A stretch of DNA of 64,000 nucleotides from assembly GCF_963855985.1 (NCBI RefSeq), contig NC_087097.1, forward strand, positions 5,551,001 to 5,615,000, given 5' to 3'. Position 1 is the first letter of the stretch; each line of letters starts with the position of its first letter. This stretch comes from Ostrinia nubilalis. Its lineage: Eukaryota > Arthropoda > Insecta > Lepidoptera > Crambidae. Below, piece after piece: positions 24,506 to 36,792 of the stretch. Both the position numbers and the translations under genes were made by a program. The notes beneath the pieces were generated by a model, which did not search any database, had not been told where the DNA came from, and saw only the letters and a program-made list of their open reading frames with translations.

Positions 24506-24640
24506 TACGCCCGTATTCACAAACATTACTATGAGGTCTCACAGTGCCCGTGGACGCACAAGGTGACACACGAACCAATCACAGAGCTCTATTCAAGGCT
24601 GTGCGTTCGATTTGCTGCTTAACTTAAGCAAATATTCGCG
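24506..24640 (+). repeat. Short palindrome-ended repeat, copy 2 of 3
   Basis: Begins CGCCCGTATTCACAAACATT and contains GTGACACACGAACCAATCAC, matching 44996-45137 and, inverted, 1966-2106. The right end is decayed (AAGCAAATATTCGCG). The 74-codon ORF here is not a gene. Confidence 0.55.
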
Positions 24641-26890
24641 TTAATATCGCAAAATGAAAATAAAACAAAAGAAAAAGACAAGTAAGGTGCAAGAAACAGT
24701 GTGATTTTTTATAAAACCTACAAGTTTCTAGTTTCTAGTGATTTCTGAAATCATTCTACTAATATTGATTGTGCTTTTTTTGAGTTTAACTAGAGACAAT
24801 GCCAATAGTTAATAATGTTCGCGTGTTTGAAATAGCTAAAATATGATTTCAATCAAGAAAAACTAACAAAGCAGTGCTGTTTTGTTAAAAATATGTGAAT
24901 TATAAGTTACAATAACAATATATTCACTTACATTATACAGAATAGAAATATCGGCTGAAATTAACGTGTAATTACTCATCCTTCATACATATTATACAAT
25001 TTTAATTAGAGGTCCAGAATAGAATTTACAAATCGATATATGTATAGAAAGATTGTTGGTTTAAATGTACCTATAGGCGTTTTTTAAGTAAATATTTTAA
25101 TTGAATAATTGGTGATTTTTAAGCAACGGCAAGCGTCTGGTTAAAACACGGAGAAAATAAATTATCAGTTGGACGTGTCTTATAAAGTTTATTTTTAGTA
25201 GATATTAATAAATCCCAGGTTCTCAAGCGTAAATGATTGAATAATTATTTTTATCGAATTGAATATCCTCATTTTTATCTTGGCATCACAATTACTATTC
25301 ATAAAATTATGCACGCATAATAACCGCGACACGACTAAATGAATAATGATTTTAATTCTTCGTGTAAAATTGTGTACGATGTGCACTCGGCCTTAAAACA
25401 TCGGTGAAAAATTGTAAAAGTTTTATTTCCAATAGCATCAGATATTTTTACATTGTAAAAAAAGAAAAAAACTAAGTAATTATGACACTTTACGGCCATT
25501 TTACGGTTGGCCATAACCATAACGCGTTGCGTAAGTGGCGATGAAAAATACAAAATATTAATATGAAAAGCGTGTAATTTTAAATTTTCTTATTGCAAAA
25601 CAAGTTGTAAAATGCCGTTTAACCAGCCACCGGTTATCGTTCCGGCAATGCGTTTGGTATAACAATAATGTCCTTATCAGCTACTCGACCAAGCATGTTA
25701 CGAGTGATACACACAATTGTGAGTTTTATTGCCACGGAGTATGATGTAAAAATGGTGCAAATTCGCGTGGTGGCCGATACCTATTTATTCGTTTTCGATT
25801 ATGAGTGCGTAATGCAATCGCAGTTCTCGATGCGGATTGTATTACAAGCAACAATCACGAATTGTATGAGACTTTCGATCGATTTTGTGGACGTGTCGAT
25901 TAGCTCTAGATCTAAGCTTTCGACTGGCTTATTACCTAGCTAGATAACCATAATTTGCACCTAGTTTATTTTTATTTTTGTAAAAACATCTAAAACCATT
26001 TATCTGCTTTATACTATAGGAAATTGGGGTGCTTTTAGAGAGGACTTCACCACTTGAATGGGTAATCTAAGAGCTTTGAGCTAAGATATTCCTTCAAAAC
26101 TTCCTGCACTAGCAATGCTCAAGGTTTGGAATAGTCCTTCCTTTGTGTTTTAGAGATGGGAGTAAAATAGCTGAATGTAGGTAAATTTATCGACGGATAT
26201 AGCGGATAAAATTCTACTTAATTTAAACAGTTTTAATTTAATTCATTATCACACAAATAAAACATTCAGTGTATTTAATATTCCTTTTTTTTGCAGGTAA
26301 ACTACAAGTTCATTATTTCTCAATCGCAAACCAAGGATTTACTAAGGTAAGACTTACTTTTATTTGCTAGACTTTCTATGTAAAGTCATCACGAATCATA
26401 CGTATAGTATTCTACTTTAAAAATACATAATATTGAAAATTTTATCAAAGAAATATCATCAAGTGCGCTATAAATAAAGACAGTAAGTGGTTAAGTGAAA
26501 GATAAATCAATTTTACAACTCGAACAGAAAATTAAATGCTTAACATAAAAAGGGGCAGCATTTATAGAATAATGAATTCCTTTAATTCTGAGTAAGAACA
26601 CAATTTAAATTCAAGGAAGGACACCATCCCCCGATAGTGTCTCGGTAAATCTTTTTTATTTTACATTAATGTTACGGATAAGATTTCAATTTGTTGCTTT
26701 CGGAGATTTAATTATCTTATAAACCTTATTTAAGTGTTATAAGGCTTTTCTTGGTTTTTTCTGATTGTGAATTTGAGTGTGATTCCGAAGATTTAAGAGC
26801 TTTAGCTGTAATAGTAAGGATGATGGCATATTTAGCAAAACATTTGCATCTTTTTAACCGGCTTCAAAAAAGGAGGAGGATCATTTTAGT
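24641..26890. other. AT-rich non-coding stretch
   Basis: ORFs up to 91 codons (25668-25943) lack recognisable domains. No transposon ends were seen. Confidence 0.4.
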
Positions 26891-26891
26891 C

Positions 26892-27018
26892 ATACCATAG
26901 AACATCCACTGCTGACACAGGTACTCCTCCCCCATGATTTCCAGATAGGCGTAGGACGTCCACCCACAAGAGGGACAGACGACCTCATAAAGGTAGGAAA
27001 GCGCTAGATGCAGACCCC
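26892..27018. mobile_element. Two head-to-head decayed RTE-like tails
   Basis: 26892-26944 resembles the minus-strand end of the RTE unit (CATCCACTGCTGACACAGG, CTCCTCCCCCATGATTTCC). 26945-27018 resembles its plus strand (GGACGTCCACCCACAAG, GACGACCTCATAAAGGTAG). Both are truncated and diverged. Confidence 0.5.
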
Positions 27019-27459
27019 TACCATTTTAAATAATTTTTGGTCAAAACTTATGCAGTAAAGCGCTTTTTAAATCGAAGATAAATAGATTAGAAACGAATTA
27101 CGAGTAAATACTGAAGGGTGAATATTTATCCCCCAATAATTACCCAATAAATTACCACCGTGAAAGTAATTAACCATTGAAACGAACAAATATGCTCCCC
27201 GATTGCAGGTAATTTAATCCCCCTTATCGCGTAACCAGGTTAATCCAATTATTTTATTTATCTTCGCCAAATCCCGCCCAAATGTACGGCAACTAATTAT
27301 ACGTTTTAGGCAGGGCTTTGTAATCCCAGAGCTTACGGCGATGAAACTTAACAATATAACTTGCCCAACAGACGTCGGGACTATACGAGTAGGTTAGGGC
27401 CGTCAAAATTGTCACAATAGGGATGTTTCCTGGACAATAAGCAAGAGTTTGAATTATGC
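27019..27459. other. Non-coding stretch
   Basis: No gene or repeat was recognised. Confidence 0.4.
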
Positions 27460-27525
27460 TCGTTTTCACCATCAATCCCTAATTTTTAAGTGACCCATGG
27501 TAACACATTACAGGGATTTTGTTTT
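27460..27525 (+). mobile_element. Half copy of the 24156 MITE family
   Basis: Contains the left arm CGTTTTCACCATCAATCCCT, AATTTTTAAGTGACCC and the loop GGTAACACATTACAGGGATT, but no right arm. Confidence 0.6.
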
Positions 27526-30065
27526 GGTATTAGTGCGTCAGTTAACTTATCAAAAAATACTCGACAATTTTTCATTTTTTCAAACTAAAGAAAAATAAAA
27601 GAGATAAAGCGCGCCAAAGTTCAAAAGAAGAGGTACGTAGCGTCAAGGTCAAATGTTTTTTAGGAAACTAGCCTATTGAGATACCTGTCATATTATTATG
27701 TTTGTCTATTTATCGGGCAAGGGAATATCAAGCTCGTTTTATTCGTCATAGCTTCAAATTAACAAACCAGATACATAAAACGCATTAAACTCTACTTACT
27801 CGTAGAGAGAAAAATATCAATCAATAGATCTCTGTAATAATTTATGTAATAAGTGTGTGATTAAGCAACAAAAAATCGTACTATCTTGCTGTCGTATTTT
27901 TATTTTAAGGGCGTGAATTACTAGCAAAAGAAAGTCTGTCAGCCTTATTTTAAAAATGCATGACTTCTTTATCTTATAGCACTCCAAGATCAATAAGTTT
28001 TATGCAAGCTTGACTGCAAGATCCGTGAAGACAAATGTGACTCATTCCAATTGAGAAAGGCTTGCCAGTGACGAGACATAAATTTATGTTGAGTGAATCA
28101 TACAGATTACGTTAATTGCAACCAACCATCCTTTGCAACATTGGCACAACTCATAATTTTACATTTTACAGTATAAATCATAAAAGTTAATTAATGTTCA
28201 ACAATTTATCAAAGATCATCAGAAATATAAATCAGTTACGTTGTGAATTGCTGATTGGATAAATGTTTTTTTTTTTTATTAGTTGATGTGCCTCTCACGA
28301 CTCGACTTAAACTAAAGTGTGTTCTTGGAAATTATGATTTAGTAGTTAATTAATTATCTTCACTTTATCAGTTAAAAATGACTCAATTATCAAGTTATGA
28401 AAAGGTGTTTGAGTCAGTAACGAATGATGAGATTAATAGGCCCTGCAATTTGCTATTGTATAATTAGTATGGTTATACAGGTCTTAATATTTTATTTATA
28501 AATATCTTTAAATAACGTTGTGTTTATTTATTTCTTACTAATAGATTCTAAAATATTTGTCTTCGAATGATATTATACAGAAAGAAAGATAACAGACTTA
28601 TTTTATCTGTTAAGTGCTTTGATTGTATAGAGAACCAATAGATATTACCAAAGTAGTTCGCATAAATCTATCTTTCATTGCAACGTGAATAGTATTTACT
28701 TTACTTTAAAAAAACCCTACCTTATTACGCTTGTCAATTTTATTCTTCACAATCAAAACTCGATTTAATCTAAGTCATGGATTCTCTCCTGTGATCTTAA
28801 AATTGACTCAAAATATACTTACCATTTTATAATCATATTAAACTGTTACCTAACCCTAAAATGCGACAGCCCTGCTCAAAAGTCACAAGGTTCATTCGGG
28901 TGTTGGGACCAATTACGGACCACGGTCCGGGTCCTGAAATATTGACCTTAAAAGGCCATTAACGTCCCTCCTTAGCCGTCGATAAGCCATATTCGACCGT
29001 TTAAGGATATGAAGTGATTGGGCGAACGCGGCGAATCACTGTTCGAGATAGTTGTCAGTCCTTCTCCTAATTGAAAACGTTATCATCGTTTTAGGTCACG
29101 GATTAGTATATTTGACAGTAGATTAGGGATATTGCGTTTGGGACTCTCGCTTTTAGGATTTATTGTTTGATCATAAGTATAGACAATGGGTCATCTGACT
29201 ATACATATAGATATTGCTAAATCACCCATATCGCAAATACTTAAGATGCCTCTATATGCACTTTGGTGTGCCGTCAGCTGTAGGTACTTGATAAAAAGAT
29301 ATAATAAATGTTTTTTCATGACGGTCAAATGTTTGCAATGTTTTGTTTTTGATAACACTCGACAATGTTCTGTTGTAACTCCGTCCATCCAAATAGGGAC
29401 AAGCTAGCTTTTTACTGTTAATAGTTAGATACTTTTTTACACAGTGTGTATGTTTTACCACAAAATAAGTATCATTTCGCTTTTAAATATTTCTAAGAGT
29501 TATTTTGCAACAAAAAAAATCGGAACTCTGATGTAATAGGTATGAACTGTTCATTGCACACACAGCAAAAGTAGAAAATCATACAATTTCTTGGAATTGC
29601 ATAGTAACGAGTTATACATAACTGAATACGTACTTTCGTGGAAAACTCATAATAACTATTGTATTCTCCTATCAATTTTTATGAACAAATCAGTTTTTAG
29701 TTTCTTTTTTGTAAACAAACGTTATTGTAAAAGTTTCCTCTTGAATCGCTAACGAGATTTATAAATCCCTCGGTGTAAACATATTTTCCAAGAGATTTAT
29801 AATGTAAAGAACATTTGAGAACTTTACAGCCATATAAAAGTACGAACACAAGTTTATCACTGAAGTTGAGCAATATAATTTTATGCTCACAGCAAATATT
29901 ATGTATTGTTATGTGGTTCCCGCAAGCCTATAGCAATGAATCGTGGTAATATAATATTGTTATTATAATGGCTGAACAGATGCGCTCAACTCGCAAACAT
30001 TATCAATGAGATACTAAATATGGGAGGATTTTAGGGTTAGAAAATATTCCATTTCATTAAGACAT
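27526..30065. other. AT-rich non-coding stretch
   Basis: No supported gene. The part at 28860-29060 is less AT-rich (for example ACCACGGTCCGGGTCCTG at about 28919) and shows no repeat relationship within the window. Confidence 0.4.
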
Positions 30066-30069
30066 TTAA

Positions 30070-31294
30070 GAGCGTTTACGCCGTTTGGCGCAAAAACAGT
30101 ACTTTTTCAACCCGTTACAATCATTAACCAGTTACATTACAAATATGTTATAGGCATAAATAATTAGGCAATTTCGTCGTCTAAATAATTAGTTGAGAAA
30201 ATATTTCGATTAGTACCTATAGTATTTAAGAATTCTATCAAGATAAGTCCACACAGGTTTTCAAAGGACAATGACCAAAAGTGGTCCAAATGTCCACCAC
30301 TAATGAGACCTATATTGGCTTATAGTCCATTAAATAGAGATTAACTTTCAGTATGGGACCAAAAAAAAATAAGCTGTCAGTAAAAAGTTATGACTGTTTA
30401 AAAAATTGTAGTAGTTTACGCGCTAATCTCAGGAACTACCGGTTCGATTTGAAAAATTCTTTTTGTTATGGATAGCCCATTTATCAAGGATAGTTTTAGG
30501 ATAAATAACATCACCCTACAACCAATAGGGGCGGAGCAATAAAGACAAAGGTTGTAAAAATGGGAAATATTATTCAAACTATTTTTACGCGTACAAAGTC
30601 GTAGGCACAGCTAGTATAATATTTAATAAAATTCATCTATAACCCCGCGCCACATGCGACATGACATAACATGCGTAGATTAGTCCAAAATGTGCAATGG
30701 ATACAATGATATCAAGAACATTTTTCGGATGAAAAGGTAAAAAACATGACTTTTCATTCAGTCATAACTTTTTACTGACAGCATATTTTTGATTGCGGTT
30801 TGGTTATAATGAATCAGTATTTAGTAGACTATTTTACTACATAGGTCTCGTTAGTGGTGGACATTTGGACCACACTCCATACATTTTTGGTCATTGTCCT
30901 TTCCACTTTAGCGTCAGTTTACAAGCTGAAATTTTTATAAAAATACTGTGAAAACGATATAACAAACATTTATATCCTATAGCATAGGTCCTTAGGCAAA
31001 TAGTTAGTTGAGAAAATTCTTAGATTTAAGCATTTTACAATAAGAAATCACAAATTCAAAGAACGTGGAAATACCCAAAAATCAAAGTGATTTTTACACC
31101 ATTTTTCTTCTTTAATTCAATATAAAAATAGCTTAATATAATAAAATAACATCTTCTTTAAAATATTTACTTTGAAACGATATATAATTCATTGTTATTG
31201 TTTTGCTAAAAACATTTGAAAACTATTAAAAAACGCAGCGCGCGGATCATTCCCAATGATGCCCCTTAAAACGCCGCGCTTCGCGTAAACGCTC
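30070..31294. mobile_element. TTAA-flanked element (piggyBac-like MITE), outer
   Basis: GAGCGTTTACGC at the left and GCGTAAACGCTC at the right are exact inverted repeats, each flanked by TTAA (30066-30069 and 31295-31298), the target used by piggyBac-type transposons. No transposase is present. A second inverted-repeat element (30263-30902) lies inside. Confidence 0.55.
30263..30902. mobile_element. Inner element with long inverted repeats
   Basis: AAAGGACAATGACCAAAA at the left is mirrored by TTTTGGTCATTGTCCTTT at the right. Further inward GGTCCAAATGTCCACCACTA pairs with TAGTGGTGGACATTTGGACC, and GTCAGTAAAAAGTTATGACTG (30377) pairs with CAGTCATAACTTTTTACTGAC (30759). No clear target duplication was found. 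The 640-bp element is non-coding. Confidence 0.65.
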
Positions 31295-31310
31295 TTAAGT
31301 CAGATCCTTA

Positions 31311-31554
31311 TCTGTACTAATATTATAAATGTGAAAATAACTTTGTCTGTCTGTTTGTATGTCTGTCTGTCTGTCTTGCTTTCAAGCCTAAAAAACTGAA
31401 CCGATTTTGATGAAATTTGGCATAGAGATAGTTTGAGTCCCGGGAAAGGACATAGGATAGTTTTTATCCCGGTTTTAAAACAGGGGCGCGCGCGATAAAG
31501 TTTTTCTGTGACAGACAAAATTCCACGCGGGCGAAGCCGCGGGCGGAAAGCTAG
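31311..31554 (+). mobile_element. Helitron-like element (Lep1 type), diverged copy
   Basis: Begins TCTGTACTAATATTATAAAT, has a (GTCT)n tract and the same 3' end GCGGGCGAAGCCGCGGGCGG then AAAGCTAG. It lies 17 bp right of the TTAA-flanked element. The antisense 72-codon ORF across it is an artefact. Confidence 0.7.
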
Positions 31555-32269
31555 TTATAATATTTTGTACAAGAAGAGATGTAAGAATTGCTATGTCCAA
31601 TGTCTGTCTATATTTACACAACATGATTGTAATTTCCTTCAGTGATTGGTATTACTCGTATAATCCCATATTTCTTACAGCAAATAAAGACTAGAGAGTA
31701 AATAAACAGTAATAGATTTTTTTACAACGAACTTGGGATCTTCCAGCGAATGTGAAACTTTATCTAAATGAGATACAAACATACATAATTTGGTACTACC
31801 TGCCTTTGATGATGAACATCAGAAGATTGAAATTTATAAGCAAGCCGAACGTATTAAACACCTAGAAATAAAATTTAAGTCATGCAATCAATAAAATAAA
31901 AAGTTTTTATTCACGTAGTTTTTTGACTTAATAAATGGATTTATCATCATTAAGGCTCATCACCCACTGCACTGTCTGTCAATTTAATCGCAATGAGTCC
32001 ATCCATCACTCGTACTCGTCAATATTTCAGTTTCCATCTACTTTCGAATCGCACGCATAAAGGTGCTCCCTCACTCGGACATTCGACTGTAATGTAACAT
32101 TTCAGGTTCGATTGTTTACAAGTTGTATCAAAATTACATAGCACACATTGTATTTTCAAGTTATGCACTGTAGTGCTTAGTTCTCTTCCCTCATCATAAT
32201 GCTCGAATCTGTAACATCACAGGCTGCGCACTGTAATGCTCGACTCTGTAACGTTACAAGAGAGGCAAA
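31555..32269. other. Non-coding stretch
   Basis: No gene or repeat boundary was recognised. Confidence 0.4.
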
Positions 32270-32525
32270 TCAACCGCTTCTGTGGTATAGTGATAAGACC
32301 TCCTGATTCAGTCACAGAAGCCCCGGTTGGTGCTTGGGCTTGTTTTAAGTCCACTAGCTACCACCATCTTTCCAAGTCTACTTATTGACAAAACGACAAT
32401 AACTTTATTGTTGCGTTCCGGCATTTGGAGGTAAGATAGCCAGTTTCTCTGTGGTTGAGGATTCCGGTTGAAGCTCGCTTCTACCTTCGGCCTGGTTGTC
32501 ATTTTACATCAAATGAGATGCAGGC
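32270..32525 (+). mobile_element. SINE-like unit
   Basis: CTGTGGTATAGTGATAAGA resembles a tRNA-type A box and is followed by CAGAAGCCCCGGTTGG, a weak B-box-like region. Downstream (32405-32525) is the tail repeat also present at 18130-18260 and 46330-46430. The arrangement fits a tRNA-headed SINE, but the B box is poor. Confidence 0.35.
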
Positions 32526-32625
32526 TAAGACTGAGTTGCACCACCTAACTTTAACGGTAACTATGACGATAACAGATATTTGACGTTTGTCAAAGTTAAA
32601 GTAAGATGGTGAAACCCAGCCTAAG
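32522..32625. mobile_element. MITE with GAGTTGCACCA termini, copy 1
   Basis: The left end GGCTAAGACTGAGTTGCACC and the right end GGTGAAACCCAGCCTAAG are inverted repeats, with CTAACTTTAAC and GTTAAAGTAAG inside. Copy 2 follows about 65 bp later. Confidence 0.65.
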
Positions 32626-32690
32626 AGTTTACTTCTTGTAAACTAACTAAGCTGGCGAAGCGACCCAAAGTGAGTCTTGACCTCTGACAA

Positions 32691-32811
32691 TAAGGCTGAG
32701 TTGCACCATCTTATTTTAACTGTGACTATAACTATTACTGGTGTGGTGTCTTTTGTATGGAGTTTGACAGACTATTAGATAAAGTGCAAGATGGTGCAAA
32801 CCACCCTAGGC
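32691..32811. mobile_element. MITE with GAGTTGCACCA termini, copy 2
   Basis: AAGGCTGAGTTGCACCATCT at the left is mirrored by AGATGGTGCAAACCACCCTA at the right. Same family and same orientation as copy 1. Confidence 0.65.
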
Positions 32812-34086
32812 GTTTCCACTTTTTGCTGTGGGTAAAGAAATTGCTGCAGGTGAGAGAGCACCTTTACGTTCACGCGGAAGCCCGCCGCCTGGTCCTCAAT
32901 CAATTATTATTCATTGTTATGACTTGTCTGCTCGTACCATCGCCATTGTTTTGGTACTGTCAAAGATCGTGTTTAGAAATAATGAGTCACTTCTATTCAT
33001 TGTGAAATCTCGGCGCTGGTACAATTCAGATAACTCCCGTGGTTGTGTGAGACAACTCGAGTTAGGGCATGTTCCCACGGTGACATCCCGTTTTTTGCAG
33101 GAACTGTTTTCGCAGGATCCCGTTTAGTAGTATAGTTTGAATATTAACTTTCACATTGAATATCCCGTTTGCAATGTCCCGCAAAAAAGCGATCCGTTCC
33201 AGTTTTTAATACGAATTTGAAATTCCCAATTATGTGTGTTCACACAACTGTCCAGTTTTGAAGGATCGTGCATTACCGGGTCCCGCTAAACAGGATTTCA
33301 GTGGGTTCAAGTGTGAGAGAATACGTTAAAGCAATCATCAGTCGTCAAATGAATTTTGAGCTCAAGCTCATCATCATGATCATTGTCAGGTCATTTAGTC
33401 TCCAGTACAAGAAGATAACTCTTGCTAATTTGTCAAAGGCATAAAACAGGATTTGGCTCGCTTACAATCAACCTCTAATCATGGAAAAATTTTCAAAATA
33501 AAGTATACCTACCTATACCAAACTAAAAAACGCCGAATTTAATTAACTATTTAAGTCACAATTTATACTCAAAAACTTCTTGTTTTGTGTGCATTGTATT
33601 TAACCTTGCCCCTTGTGCATTAAAAAATGATTTTGTAAAATGATCTCTATTACTATTTCAAACAGGTGCGACTATCTTATGTACATAAAATATAAACATC
33701 CTTGACTCATCATCATCACTAGTTTCACTTTTTATCAGCGTAAGTACTAGATAAATTATGTCATATTTATTCACAGTCCAGATTGTCTCGAGACAGGATG
33801 TTCAGAAAGATGGAAATCTCTTACAAACAAAAGATTAATTAAATACAAACAACACCGTAAAAGTAGAGTTAAATAATGTTTACTTGGTACATAACGAAAA
33901 ATACAATATGTAACTACTCGTAATAATATAAAAGTACAGTCAGCGTTAAATACACTGGTCATCACAAAAATCGGCCCACCTACCTTTTACAGGAAAACTC
34001 GTTTCTACTGACACAATCATGGTGCCCCAACAGTATTGATGTTATTTGAAAGCCCAATAAATATCTATAAAGAAAAACAGATTTAA
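32812..34086. other. Non-coding stretch
   Basis: Overlapping ORFs of 82 and 99 codons at 32757-33127 begin inside a MITE and show no domain. No gene is supported. Confidence 0.4.
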
Positions 34087-34313
34087 TCCCAACTAATATT
34101 ATAAATGCGAAAGTAACTCTGTCTGTCTGTCTGTCTGTTACGCTTTCCCGCTTAAACCTCGCAACCGATTTTGATGAAATTTGGCATAGTTTGAGTCCCG
34201 GGAAAGAACATAGGATAGTTTTTATCCCGGTTTTTGAAACAGGGACGCGCGCGATAAAGTTTTTCTGTGACAGACAAAATTCCACGCGGGCGAAGCCGCG
34301 GGCGGAAAGCTAG
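34087..34313 (+). mobile_element. Helitron-like element (Lep1 type), full-length copy
   Basis: Matches 23348-23580 along its length except for the loss of six bases where the other copy reads GGCATAGAGATAG (here GGCATAG). TC and CTAG ends and the A/T insertion context are intact. Confidence 0.75.
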
Positions 34314-34366
34314 TTTCTTAATAAACGATTAACATATACAATAAATGTGACTTGAAAAAAGACCTC

Positions 34367-34424
34367 ATTTTGGGCTCACCTCTGGGATCAATTAGTTGAG
34401 AGGTGAGCCCAAAGTGAGCCCAAT
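34367..34424. repeat. Inverted repeat
   Basis: TTTTGGGCTCACCTCT is mirrored by AGAGGTGAGCCCAAA around a loop of about 18 bases, and GTGAGCCCAA then repeats once more. Confidence 0.6.
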
Positions 34425-35119
34425 TTTTATGGTTTAAAACCAAATAATGATCTCATGTGTCCTCTTTAACAGATGGATAGCGATTAATCCCAACTTAACA
34501 GTATTATAACCATAAAAGTTGGCTCAAGCGTAACTACCTATTTTTTGAAGAAGTGACTCTGGATTCTTCTAAAGACACATTTTTGGGGTAAAAACCTTTC
34601 CTTTAATGAAATGAAGTCTAGAACTAGGCTTTCAAATGGTGCCACCATTTGTGGGAAGTGGGAATGCATACGTTTGAAAGTGCTTGTCGCGCGAGGGTTG
34701 ATTTATTTGATGTCGAGTGTGGTTCGTGACACCCAAAAATTTTTCACGAACTGTTTGACGCTGACTATACTACCGTACCAAGATACACGTGCTCATCAGG
34801 AAAGAAGTTAGTATACATATATGACAGTATATTATATGTATTTAACCTACTGAAATTTACATCATCTAATTTACTTACATACAAAGCATAAACATAAATT
34901 TTATGTTTATCGCATGTCAATAATAAACGTAAAATCCCCCTTGAAGTAAATTGTTGAAATTGAATTCCCCTTCAGTTATCTGTTGACAGTGATAACAGCA
35001 AAATAACATTATGCAGTGCATTATGAATGCGCTCATACACAATAACAGGTTATTTATATCACAGTGTTGACATCAGCTGTATATTTTGACGTTTATGACA
35101 TACCAATCATAATAAGTTT
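34425..35119. other. AT-rich non-coding stretch
   Basis: No gene or repeat was recognised. Confidence 0.4.
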
Positions 35120-36212
35120 TATAGCCTGACCAGGAACATAAAAACCCTCGCCATGTTGCGGAAAACTAATGGTACTAATTTCTTTTAATGGCAACAGTAA
35201 CTGAAAACTTCATTGACTTGTCACCTTGCATGTCAGTCTATTGCTGTCAAAGTGTAAACAAACTTTACTTTAAATGTGCGCAGTTGATTTTGTGAATTAA
35301 ATTGCTAAAATCTTTTTATAGTCGTGAAAGAAAAGTGGTTCACAATGTGTTAGAGTATTTGTCGAAGAGAAATACTAAGGGTTCGGACAATATTTTCATT
35401 GAATTATGTTTCCGACAAAGGTTGTCAAATTGACTGACATGTTTATCGTATAGTACAGTCCACTATGAAAATTAGCTGTGGTTTGTTTCAACTACCAATT
35501 TTAAAATTGTTTGTCACTTTCTAAGTGTTGAATTTTATGGAATTGGGAAAGAAGTACCGAGTTTGAAGCGTTCATGAGCAGACATTGCATATGAATATTC
35601 AAGTTCTGAATTTGATTATTGATAAATAATAAAATAAATCCTACTAACTCGATTGATGGTTTCATTTAATTTATTTAAACCAGGTTACCTTTAATAATAT
35701 TTATTCGTTAATTTATGAAAATATCAAATTAGCCCGTAATCCTGAATCCTGATTAGGGCATGCAAAAACCGAGCGGTTTGGAAAAACCGGTTTTTTCGGG
35801 TTTTTCGGGTCGACTGTTTGTAAGTAAATAAAAATGCTGCAAATTATAATAAAAATCATTTTATTTCTTTTATATTCTAGTTTGACAAGATGAAGTTACA
35901 TGTTCTGAACATAATATTGTGAGATCAATTGAATAGTTTAATTAAAAATCAAATATAAAGAGATCAACAATAGGATACTTCGCTCATTAGCAAAGCAAAA
36001 CCTTTGGTCAGGACTTCTTGGCGGGAATCTGAAGCGTCATGTTAGCGGTTTTGTTTTATTTCCTCAAATTCGTGTGTGGGCGACTATTAATGTGTAATAA
36101 TGGTGGATTATTAACCATTGAGTGTTCGTGAACGTCCATGGGTGTGGGCAAGTGAAGCAAAACAGTGCATTGTGATTCTTCTGGTTCTCTCAAGTTGTCC
36201 ATAGGAGGTCTC

Positions 36213-36242
36213 AGTAAAGCACCACAACTTTACTGAGACTCA
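36213..36242. repeat. Hairpin within hAT-like element
   Basis: TCTCAGTAAAG and CTTTACTGAGA are exact inverted repeats around an 8-base loop. Confidence 0.6.
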
Positions 36243-36539
36243 AAGGGTGGGAAAGGGTATCATCTATCATCCTTCATTATATCATCACTTGATCTCATTT
36301 TGTAACTCGTATCACTTATATACTGGAAAATGGCACAAATCAAGTTGACCTCGACGTGTATTGCCAACATCATCAAAAAAGAAGAAGAACATTTGGTCAT
36401 AGTTATGCTTAATTAAATAATATGTAAGTTGACACTGACAGAGACTAGCAAAGCAAAAATAATGGCGGCAATGGTCAAATACAAAGCGCGTTCCATTTTG
36501 CGCCCGCGCGCTTATAGCTTTAGCTAGAAGATACATGGT

Positions 36540-36792
36540 TCGTTCGTTCGTTCGTTTCAGCCAAATGACGTCCACTGCTGGACAAAGGCCTCCCCCAAGG
36601 TTTTCCACAATAAACGGTCCTGCGCTGCCCGCATCCAGGCTCTTCCCGCGACCTTTACCAGATCGTCGGTCCACCTAGTAGGAGGCCTGCCCACGCTACG
36701 TCTTCCAGCCCGTGGTCGCCACTCGAGAACTTTCCTGCCCCAACGGCCATCGTCTCTACGAGCTATGTGCCCCGCCCACTGTCACTTGATTT
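36540..36792 (-). mobile_element. RTE-like LINE 3' tail with 15-bp target duplication
   Basis: The minus strand encodes the RTE C-terminal pattern (RRDDGRWGRKVLEW-like, GRPPTRWTDDLVKV). It ends in a (GAAC)n microsatellite (plus strand GTTCGTTCGTTCGTTCG). The exact duplication TAGAAGATACATGGT is at 36525-36539 and 36793-36807. It is the youngest layer of the 35122-37168 nest. Confidence 0.85.
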
